DNA of 64,000 bases, taken from NCBI GenBank assembly GCA_028673005.1, contig CM054112.1:187878564-187942563 (forward strand). Reading direction: 5' to 3'. A program made the translations under genes and the position numbers. The notes under the pieces were generated by a model, which worked only from the letters and a program-made list of their open reading frames with translations, had not been told where the DNA came from and did no database searches. Source of the stretch: Tanypteryx hageni (Eukaryota > Arthropoda > Insecta > Odonata > Petaluridae). Below are positions 54,714-64,000 of this stretch, piece by piece; position 1 is the first letter of the stretch; every line of letters starts with the position of its first letter.

Positions 54714-57700
54714 AGAAAAGGATAAAAACGTAAGAGGAAAATTGATGTATCATAAGAAAAAAGGCGATGAAATTGTTTCGGTACAGCTTTGCCCGTGAGG
54801 AATGAAACAAATGTACTTTTTTCAGGGGTGTTACATCTTTTGGAATTTCGCTTCCATCATTGGTAATCTTGCGCAGACAAAAGGAAATAAATATAAAAAT
54901 AACTCCACCGATTGATGAAGAGATAACGGAGTCGAATGGCTGTCCTTGGAGACGAGAATGTTGGCGTGACTGCTCCCTCAACCGTAGAGTTGCGAATTAA
55001 CATTTCGGCGAGGTCGTGCGATGCAGCGATGAATGGACACTTTACTCGGCGCTCGTTATCGGACGAGATGATCGTGAAAAAAATCACCTCATGTCGAGTG
55101 AGTTAAAAAAAAACTACCTAAAAGACACACAATCGATAAAATACAGCCAAATTACCATAACTTGAGCGCCTCCGACTCGAGTTTTAGATTACTCGAACTA
55201 AATTTATTTATTGCTCTATTACGTCAAATAGAAGTTCCATAACTCGATTTTATATCAATCGAATTTTTCTTTAACCCTTCTAGCCTCGTCTTATGGAGCT
55301 TCGACTACATTTATCGCGGAGTCATAAATTCTCACTATCAAATCTTCATAAACATTGTTTGTATTTTAAACTATACTATCCATGATTATACTTTCTAAGG
55401 ATTGCAAGCGAAAAAACTTTGGTTTCTCATCAATCCGATTCAAAAAGTAAAAAGAAATGCGTTTTCCGAGTCAAACTCTAACATATTTCCAGCCGAGTCA
55501 AAGATCTGTATTCTTGTGTTAACTATATTTTAATAAAGAATAAACGCTTATTAAACTTAAGAAAATTCCGATCTGTTTGATTCATTTTCATATTATTGCA
55601 TGCTTTATCAGCGATACAGGTTTGCGCAAAATTAACACGAAAAACCTACCGATACACGCTTCATATCAGAGTGATTTTAGATATCCTCGTCTTTCGCGTT
55701 CTTCACTAATCATATCGAACAATCGAGTCTAGTTTTCCGTAAAGAATGCTTTCCATTCGACCGTTTCTTTTTTTTTAACCTCCGCCCTTATATCCGTTTC
55801 CGTTTTTAATCCCGCCGCCCTCGACCTCGCAACGATAAAAGGAAACGACGGTGACGCAAAGATGTTTTTTAAAGACCGCGCATCGCGTAAAGAAGGAAAG
55901 CCCTTTGTTTTATTTCGTCTGCAGCGTTCTCTCCCTTTCCTTCCTTTCTGAATAGCCACGCGCTCTTTTTTATTTTTCTCCTCACACTCCCACCACCAAT
56001 CTCCCTTTTACCTTCTCACGCAGCATTCGCACCTCACCTCCCACACCCGCCGTCCACGTATACGGTCGATGTGCAACCCCCGTGCCTTGACGGCAGAGAG
56101 CTCTCTTACCCTCTCCCCAACGTTTATGAGTCTCGCGGGGGGAGTATAAAGGGAGGGGGCGGATAGGGAGGGACGGAGAGGGTGCGGAGAATGAGGGCGC
56201 GCCGAGAGAGAAGGGGGGTGGGAGGATCGGGTACTGTTGGAGGTATAAAGAGAAAGAGGGAGGAAAAAAGGAGGTTGAGGAGGAAGGTGAGAGGGAGAGT
56301 AACGGAGCGTGAGGTGAAAACGCCATGTCAGCCCACGCTCTTCATCCCCTCCTCCTCCCTCCAATATTCAGGAGTCTTGAGAAGGGGGTAGTCCGGATAA
56401 GACGGAGTGAAGAGGGAAACGGTAGCTACGAGGAGAAGAATGAAAAAAATTGGAGGGAGGAAGGGGGATAGAGGAGAAATATGTATGGGATTAGGAGGGA
56501 GGAGGAGGAGGAGGTGGCGAGGAGAGAGGCAAGGAGATGGAAATGGGAGGAATCGAGGTAAGGATGGCCATGGAGAGAGAAAAAAAGAACTCTTTCGAGT
56601 TATGGGCGGAGAAGATTGAATGAAGGAAAGGGAGGGAAAGAGGTGAAGAAGGGTCGATGAAACAATACGGACGTGTCGTGTGCAAAGTAAGGAATTTAAT
56701 TAAGCCTAAAATGTCCCAGGAGGCTACAACGCGGAATAGATAGCATTTTTATCTCTCAGAGTTAATGCCCTCCTCGTAGTTTCAGGATTAATTTCACATG
56801 GTGAAAATGTTATAACTTTTGATATTGGTGTTCAAGGGCGGTCTTCGCGCCAGTGGATGAAATATGCTTCAATGGACCTTTTGTCGGATATCACATATCG
56901 ATTATAATTCGAAATCGATGACAAATTCAATATTGATTTTGGAACGGATAATATGTATAACAGTTAGTAGCAAAGTAAAAAATTTCAAACAAAGCTTATG
57001 AAACGGACTGGGTAACATTCGATCCATCGTTGCAATTTATATCCATCGGATAGCATTAAGATCGAATAAGCGAAATTAAATATGCCAGGCATCAATTACT
57101 GATAAAAGCCCGTTGCATATGAGTGCGACTTATGCATTTGCGAGCCGGAAGCAATTCGGGAAGTGCATCTCGGATAGTACCCGATGAGAGCATGATCCCG
57201 ATCGCTCCGCAGCTCAACCCCTAACTCCACCCTCTCCCGGCATTATAAATGAATTGAGTGGGCTCTTGCGGGGCCCAAGCGTGCCATCATCCCTTGCATA
57301 ATGAATGTAGCCCCGAAATATATATGGGCGGGGCCATCGAAGCTCTCAGAGGCCGTATCAACGCGAGAGGAGATAAAGAATTGGACGATTAATGTCCGAC
57401 CATTATGTCTTGAAAATCTTTCGAGCGCGTTTAAAGACGGGCGGCCATAATGTCGAAAACCCTATAAGGAAAAGCCGGTGAATTAATTCCGTGTTTATGG
57501 CGCGCCTCTATGTAAATAAAACGTAACTTGAAGTCATCGTTTAAGTAAGCAGTAATCGTTAAGATCGCCGTCTTTTAACGACTAAATAACGCTAATTTCT
57601 CAGAATAAGTAGCTTATATATTAAAAACTCGATACCCCGGCTATTGAATAATAGGGTTTTTATTAATCGTAATTATTAAAACTTAGAACATGAAAGTTTT

Positions 57701-58019
57701 TATATTGCATTACGTATGTATGTACATATGGACGATTATTATTTGTCTCATGCCTAATAAAGCTATTAATACGAAATATATCATTTTTGAAATAACTGCT
57801 AAGATACTTCTCTGTGTTACATTAATGTTTATCAATTTTTTATTTTGCGTGAACTCCCCATAAATTGGCACGTCGATCACCGATTAAAAGAAATATGTCC
57901 CGAGGCATCCGGTAAATTGGGAGTTTGCTGTAAATCGCTTCTTTATGGCTGGAAATATTTGGTAGAACCATCAAAAATTACATATTTACAATCCAAAGAG
58001 ATGTAATTTACACAGTGTC
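54714..58019. other. 5' flank or 5' UTR intron of the large gene
   Basis: AT-rich to 55970, then GA-rich on the + strand (56100-56700), then mixed. The acceptor at 54713 implies an upstream non-coding exon, which I could not locate. A TATAAA-like word is present at 57245 on the + strand, but no promoter is supported. Confidence 0.35.
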
Positions 58020-58432
58020 TACAAAGTAATGAGACTAATTTTATTGCGCAAGTTGTAATGATGACAATAAACAGCTAGAGATGCCGTTTATTCATCGACT
58101 CCTCCTCTCAATTATCGCAAACCGCATGCAATTCTGTTCAGATGTCAAGATAAGACGTGTTTTGTGACCGTATATCCGGCGTCGTCGTCAATATTTTTAA
58201 AATGGAACAGCGTTACAACATTAAATTTTGTTTTAAACTTGGAAAAAGTGCGTCCAAAATGCACGAAATGTTACGGACAGTTTATGGAGATCCAGAGACC
58301 AAGAGAAACAACGGCCAAGTTAATCCAAACGAGCACCGATCCACGTCCATGAATCACAGACGCATCTTGCATTTACGCCAAAACAGAATCTTTCTTTCTC
58401 GAACCTTCCTGACCACCACCGACGCTCTATAA
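58020..58432 (+). pseudogene. mariner-type transposase N-terminal fragment
   Basis: A terminal-repeat-like word CAGTGTCTACAAAGTAATGA (58013-58032) is followed about 170 bp later by a + strand frame reading MEQRYNIKFCFKLGKSASKM then HEMLRTVYGD. This is the start of the mariner/HTH_48 DNA-binding domain (E.R..IKFCFKLGK.A.E..EML...YGD). After ...YGDPETKRNNGQ the frame decays and the catalytic domain is absent. Confidence 0.65.
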
Positions 58433-59146
58433 CTTCAAGACGCGCTGTTCTCTTGATACAAAAAGGCCGAAAATCCAAAAGAAAGAATGAATAACGCAAA
58501 CGTCCCAACTTATCTCGAAATCTCTTCTTTTTCGAGGCGAGGACGTGCTCGGAGCGGAAACGTTTTTCGGCGGATGTAACTTTTCGAGTCCAGTAAGATC
58601 CCCGATTTCCGCGAGATTAAAAAAAAAACAAACGCGGTGTACTGCGATGCGGTTAGAAAAAAATGAAGAAAAACAAACGGCTGAAAACTCGTCGGAAAGT
58701 TTGGGAAAATTAAATGGACAAAACGGAAGAAATTGGAAGGGAGTCAAAAGTGAGTGCAAATAGGAAAAGATAGGAAAAGAGAGGAAACTGGTACACTGTG
58801 GAAGCCGCGGCCATAATTTACGGCGTGTGACCGCATTACGTCCACGGCGGTATTTTTTTTACGTACGTCAGCATAACATTGGTCGATCAGATCGATCCAT
58901 CGAAGCTTCTTTTCCTCGCTGACAATGGGAGAGACCTCCAGGCTCAGTTATTTGGAGGAGTTTCTCTCTTTTCTCCCCCCTCTCTCCCTCTCATCGCCAG
59001 GCGCCATCCGTGGTAATCCCCATTCAAACGGGGGAGATAGGGAGAAGGGACAAATGAAGATCAAGGGGCAAGCGAAAGACGCCACCTGCGAAATGACGCC
59101 ATAAAACAGCAGGGGTGGAGAGAGTAAAGTGCACGAATTGTGGGAA

Positions 59147-59153
<7 letters not shown>

Positions 59154-59178
<25 letters not shown>
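59154..59178. repeat. (GA)n microsatellite
   Basis: GA dinucleotide run in a longer GA-rich tract; the ORFs over it are artefacts. Confidence 0.9.
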
Positions 59179-59183
<5 letters not shown>

Positions 59184-59741
59184 AAGGAAGGAGAGGGAGT
59201 TTTTATGGCAAATTTGAGGGAATCGCCGGGCGGAAAACGGAGGGGAGAAATGGAGCAATGCGGGGGAGAAAACAGTCCAAACGGACTTTAAATTCAACTC
59301 CTTGCATTCCGTCAGCAACTCCAAGAGAGTTCGTAATGTCTTCCCCAGAACTCGTAAAAATTCTCGAATGAGGCGATTTTTTGAAAGATTGAGTGTACGA
59401 TCTTCTTCTCGTGCCTTCGATATGCTGCGAGAAGGAATAATTCACTTCACCTCTACAATGAATGATTAAACCCATCATTTTGGAAAAATAACATACCCAA
59501 TCATCTCGTCAACTAATTTATGCTTGAACGATCGAATGAAAAGATTTCAACGTGAATTTCATGAATTTCAGAGGGAAGTTTAAAAAAAAAACATTCAGTA
59601 AAGAGAAAATTATAAAAACAGTTTATTAATCAAATGTCCCGCAGTTTTGCGGAGTTAATCAACCCGATTACTCAAGATCTGATCTGCAAATTCACACATA
59701 ACTCTCTAAGAGATATTTTCGTAAATATAACTATTTAAATC

Positions 59742-59960
59742 AAGGGGTGTCAACTTTTTGTGCGGGATGGACCGCATTCGTATTTGCGAAAACTTCAGCG
59801 GTCCAACCCAATCGTTTTCATCCCATGGCACACTTGCAAAAATAAAAATAAAATTGCAGCACACCGCCTCCATCTTCCAGTGTAGTTCTCATGTTTCTCC
59901 CGAAATTTTGTGGCACACCAGTTCATACTCGAAGGCACACCGGTTGGGAACACCGCGTTA
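59742..59960. mobile_element. Possible hAT-type MITE
   Basis: The left end-like CAAGGGGTGTCAACTTTTTG and right end-like CGGTTGGGAACACCGCG resemble hAT MITE ends (CAGGGGTGTCAAACT and, inverted, CAGCGGTTCCCAACC). TTAAAT occurs on both flanks. The two ends differ from each other, so this may be two fused MITE remnants. Confidence 0.4.
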
Positions 59961-60428
59961 AATGTTACCTAGAAATTGTGTAGTCTCCCAGCGGTGAAAA
60001 TCAAGTCTAAATAGTTTATTAGTGTTAAAATGTCACCAGAAAAGATTTTACGATAGTAATTTTAATTAAAATTTGCGTTAAATTTCACGAATCTCTTTAT
60101 CTTCATAGCTTTTTCCACAGTAAAAAATGCTCTCAGCAGCGCAGTTTGCCGACACGATCTACAATTACCCTTTGATAATTATCATTATAACATTTATAAG
60201 TTGGCCACTCAACGCCCAACCGTCTATATGTGTTTAAAACGAACACTCCAAGTGTGTCGCTCTAATAATAGGAGACTAGTTGCCGCCCGGATAGCATGGG
60301 AGGGATGGCGCTGTTCATTAATTCACGAGGGAGAGGTTAGAGAGGGAAAGAGAGAATTGCGTCTTCCGGGATCTCGTGGGTGCGTGTGTGAAAACGGTGC
60401 GAATAGATGGAGGCACAGGGAACGCAGA

Positions 60429-60455
60429 GAGGGAGAGAGAGAGAGAGAGAGAGAC
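60429..60455. repeat. (GA)n microsatellite
   Basis: GA dinucleotide run inside a GA-rich segment at 60320-60480. Confidence 0.9.
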
Positions 60456-61388
60456 AGGGATGTTATGTGAGCCAGAGAGATGCGAAAGTCTTGTACAAAA
60501 ATTGTTTCCAGCCATATAATTCGCAAGCGTGACGTTTTTGTGGTTTTATAACCCGCTCGGAGATCCAAATATAAATTAAAGTACTCGAGCAGACGGATGG
60601 AGACCACAAGTTTCGTAACAAACGACTAGAAGAAGTGCATAATCGTGGCTGATTCTCCGCCATATAACGAAGCACGGCCTCATTCGCTCACATTATTGAG
60701 TAATCGATTTAAGAATTCTATTATTTCTCGACGAAAATGTTGGTATTTCTCTTATAATAGGGATAGAAATATTAAAAATTATTTCCTATATTTTTTCATA
60801 TTTTTCATGAATATATTTCTTTTAATGGAAGCGGATTTTTTGTTTTAACAATTTACAAATAAATATTTCGTTGTATGTTTTGTCTGATCGTGAATTAATC
60901 AGCGTTCAATACAACGATAATTTGCCCAGTTGAAGCGTGTCTATAAAAGATTCCTTAAATACAAGGGTGATTATTTTTCTTAATTCAAATTCTTCCATGA
61001 GGATGAGACAGGGCGTGTCTTATTGTGTTTTTACCTATTTTTTCTTAGTGATATTTATGGCTTCCCTGCCGTCATAAAAGCAGGTCGGGAGGAGTCATGT
61101 TGCTGGAGTCGATGAAGACCCAGAGAGCGGGAGAGATGAATGGGAGACCGTAGCCATGCGTGGCATTTTCCGCATTTCAGAACAATAATAAAACGACTGC
61201 ACACATTGTGATTCGAAATATTAAAGGGACAGAACTAAAGAGAGACATATCATAATCTTCAATTCACGGACCAATCAGCCTGTTCCCTCAACCCATTGGT
61301 TAATTACGAGGGCAGTGGATTTTAATGTGAATCATGTTCTAACCCATCGCACACCTGGCGGATTCACAGACACAAATATTGACACGGG

Positions 61389-61588
61389 GAAAGTAGGAGG
61401 AAAACCCGGTGCCGGCATAAGCCTACTCTTTTGAAAAAACGGAATGGCATTCTTGCGTGTTCTCCTCAAAACGCACAATTCGGGGCCCGGACATCCCAGA
61501 CTTGAAATGAACGAGCCTCCGACAGGATGTGAAACCAGGTCCGCCATGCGGAAGACCAGTACTCAAGCCACTGCGCCACCACTCCCTT
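61389..61588 (+). repeat. Interspersed repeat copy 2 (GAAACCCGGTGCCGGCAT family)
   Basis: Opens GGAAAACCCGGTGCCGGCAT, then AAGCCTACTCTTTTGAAAAA, and ends near CTCAAGCCACTGCGCCACCA. It is related to 3826-4065. The ending looks like the reverse side of a tRNA-type or coding repeat, but the class is unknown. Confidence 0.6.
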
Positions 61589-62399
61589 AAGAGAGAGACC
61601 CATTTCAGTTTTTTTGCTCAACCTCATTCAAGTCTCGCCGTGTAAGAAAGTCTTTGCTTAATTAGCCTTTAGTATTATTTTCACGGTGAGGTGTAAGACC
61701 CACAGAGATGCTTCATTTTAGACAAAGAAAACCAGCGTTCCTATCCTTTTCTTAAATTGCTGGAAAGTAATTGAATTAAAATAGGTTTAAAATTTTCACT
61801 TGCTCATAAAATAAGCATGAAGAGAAAGCATTTTGTTTCCTTTCCAAATGTATATCTATAATGGATAAACTAATAAAACCAACTTATGTCATCATATGTT
61901 TATTAGAAAAATCTATCATTATATCCGACCGATGTTAGTAATATTACTTTTTCGCATTTATGAGAATAAACGACCTCATTTTAAGAGTATGGAAATGTGG
62001 TTAATTAATTGATTGTCAAGCGTTATAAGAAATCAGCTGACTCATCAAGTTAAGCGATTAGTATTGCATCTTTCGATTCACAAGATTGTGAAAACCACGA
62101 CATATATGGAAAAACATAGAGACGCTCTGAGAGCGGTAAAAAAGTTTCACCATTTTAGTCGTAGAAATTTCACCCTTCTTAAAGCGATTCCTCAAAAGAC
62201 AATACAAGACTTGCAGGGGTATCTTCTTCCTTTAAAAAAAACCCTCCACGTGCCCCCCGAAGACCCACAACATTGCGGGCTAAACTTTTCTTTTTTTGGG
62301 TTCTCAACTTCCAAAATAAAGATAAAACTAAAGTAGCGAAAGAGAAGAAGAAATAATAACGTCGAAAAGAACATTTTCCCGGTTATAAATATGTGGAAG

Positions 62400-63150
62400 G
62401 AAATATTAAAGGAGAAGCGTTGGAGAAGAAGCATAGGAGATGCATTAAGAGAGGTGGCAAGGTTGTAAAGATGAGAGAAAGGGAAGAGAAACGAGGTGAG
62501 ATTGGGAATGGGAGGAGAAGAAGGGAGGAGAGGATGGAATAGAGGGGGCTATGAAAGGGCGTAGAGGAAGATAGAGGCAAAAACTGGAGGGAAAGAGAGA
62601 AAGATAAAAGGAAGTATAGAGGGAGAGAGTGATGAAAGAGAGAAAAATGAGAGGGAGGAGAAGAGAGGGAATGGAGAGAGAAAAAGGAGTGAGGAAGGAA
62701 AGGGGCGGAGGGAGGGAGAGAAGGCTGAGAAGGAGGAGAAAGAGGAGGGAGGGAGGGAAGGGAAGAGATTAAGGGAGAAGTTAAGGGAGAGATGAGAGAG
62801 GGAGAAAGAAGGGGAAGAGAGGGTGAGAATGGGTGAGAAAGGGGGTAAATAAATGATGGGGAAAGAGGGAAGTAAATGAAGTAGGGAGGGAGGGAAAGTT
62901 GTAAATGTAGGCGGAGGCATTAGAAGGGTTGTAAATGGAGAAGCAAAAGAAGAAGTTGAGAGAGAAAGAGAGAGGTAGGGAGGGACGCGCCTCTCTCTGC
63001 GAAAGCCACCGAGGAGTTTTTAAGGGTTAAGGCGCAGTGGTCTGGGTGCTACGCGAGGGAATCCTTTGGGAACGGAGGCGAGGTTAGCAACGGGGGAGCG
63101 GAGAAGGAAAGAGAGAGAGAAAGAGAGAGCTCGGAAACGGCGCACTATTC
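62400..63150 (+). repeat. Long polypurine tract
   Basis: Nearly 600 bp of GA-rich sequence on the + strand with GGGAGGGA and GAGAGAAA words and few pyrimidines. ORFs on the minus strand (Ser/Pro/Leu/Phe-rich) are artefacts of it. Confidence 0.8.
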
Positions 63151-63280
63151 CGTACGACTTGCGAAGTTTTTTTCTAATTCTTTCAGAAAAGGACGTGTCT
63201 GAAAGAGAGTTCCCTACCTGCATTCCTGGACTTAAAAGAAAATCCGAACACCGCAAATACAAGGCTACCCTTTTCCAGAT

Positions 63281-63532
63281 TGTTTTTCTTCTGCGAGTAA
63301 CTTCACAGGTTTTCTTGTAGACCTAGAATGCATTTGATGCTCCAAATTTATTGCAAGTTTTATTCAAGCAACGATGAAATCTAATCATCGTTTCCGTGTA
63401 AGAAATTGTTTTTCTTCTGCTAGTGAGCAACTTTGCAGGTTTTCTGGTAGACCTAGAATGCATTCTACGTACCAAATTTCTCGAAAACATGATTCGGACA
63501 ACAAAGAAATCTACTCATTGTCTCCATATATG
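63281..63532 (+). repeat. Tandem duplication, 126-bp unit
   Basis: TGTTTTTCTTCTGCGAGTAA at 63281 recurs as TGTTTTTCTTCTGCTAGTGA at 63407. Further matches follow in order at the same 126-bp spacing (CAGGTTTTCTTGTAGACCTA versus CAGGTTTTCTGGTAGACCTA; GAATGCATT; CAACGATGAAATCTAATCAT versus CAACAAAGAAATCTACTCAT). The copies are about 80% alike. Confidence 0.85.
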
Positions 63533-64000
63533 GATTCTTTTAGATAGGGTTCTGACATTTTAAAGCTATTTTTTCTAATCATCTATGTACATATAAACAC
63601 CATTGCTGTTTATTATCCCTATGGAAACGCATAGAATGTTTTTTGTTTGATTACATAATCATTTTACTAAGATTTTTTAGATAATTAGCTTTACCTTAAA
63701 GTATACCTCAGGCAAATAAAGTTTAAGTTGATGAAGAATTGCACGAATTTTCCTCGTTGGTTATTTTGGCATAATACGGTTAATTGTGAAATTCCATTTT
63801 TATTAATTTATTTCCCTTTATTTTGTTGTTTATTCATTATCCTCTTCTATAACGAGACTTTATTAGAGATTAAAGTATATTGAACGATGGAGGTTTATCA
63901 GTGGATATACAATTCAACGCACTGTTTAATCACGGTTTCATTTGTATTTACAACTTTCATTCTTCTAACCCCGTTTCCTCTCCTCTCACCAATTCCCGTT
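63533..64000. other. AT-rich end of window
   Basis: Nothing recognised. Confidence 0.4.

Noticed and set aside
57235..57260. TATAAA word as the promoter of the large gene
   Set aside because: It lies on the + strand orientation and no transcript start or exon could be linked to it.
62549..62920. 123-codon minus ORF
   Set aside because: Pyrimidine-strand translation of a polypurine tract.

Overview
Eukaryotic, almost certainly arthropod (probably insect), nuclear DNA. Supporting signs: spliced genes with GT-AG introns in an AT-rich background, much more GC-rich coding exons, and a mixed load of hAT, Helitron, Penelope-like, LINE, mariner and tRNA-derived SINE remnants. There is no operon structure, rRNA or CRISPR array.

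One large gene on the minus strand dominates the window. Nine consecutive exons (27507 down to 493) can be placed with matching splice sites and intron phases, and a giant exon (35539-31977) joins them in phase. They encode a very large type I membrane protein. In order it has beta-strand-like ectodomain segments interrupted by huge charged low-complexity inserts, a Cys-rich linker, one thrombospondin type-1 repeat (split by an intron), a CRCGGC/CPGR Cys motif leading into a CUB-like region, one transmembrane helix, and a long acidic, Ser-rich cytoplasmic tail with a DYYDYN...LGMDP...IPP motif. A signal-peptide exon at 54564-54713 and a tentative tiny exon at 54110-54147 fit as the N-terminus. 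If so, the gene covers about 54 kb and the coding sequence is about 2,500 residues. I do not recognise a named orthologue. The 5' end of the giant exon is in a different frame from the rest, so a 1-nt deletion, a 2-nt insertion or a missed splice lies at 35470-35330.

A second, small gene lies on the same strand in the large intron (44212-43991): a 73-residue secreted peptide with a signal peptide and a single-disulfide C-terminus of secapin-like shape.

The introns hold most of the mobile DNA. 8.6-14.7 kb: two hAT MITEs with exact 8-bp target duplications, a hAT transposase pseudogene, a Penelope-like fragment and a LINE 3' fragment. 18.3-24.5 kb: two SINEs and a nearly full-length but decayed Penelope-like element with a catalytic Asp-to-Asn change and a hammerhead-like motif. 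25.7-31.9 kb: Helitron ends, a hAT element with another hAT nested inside, and a long inverted repeat. 49-51 kb: a 5'-truncated LINE whose reverse transcriptase is open except for one stop. 58 kb: a mariner N-terminal fragment. Long polypurine tracts, mostly with purines on the + strand, and (AT)n arrays fill much of the rest. From 54.7 to 64 kb I see no supportable coding gene.
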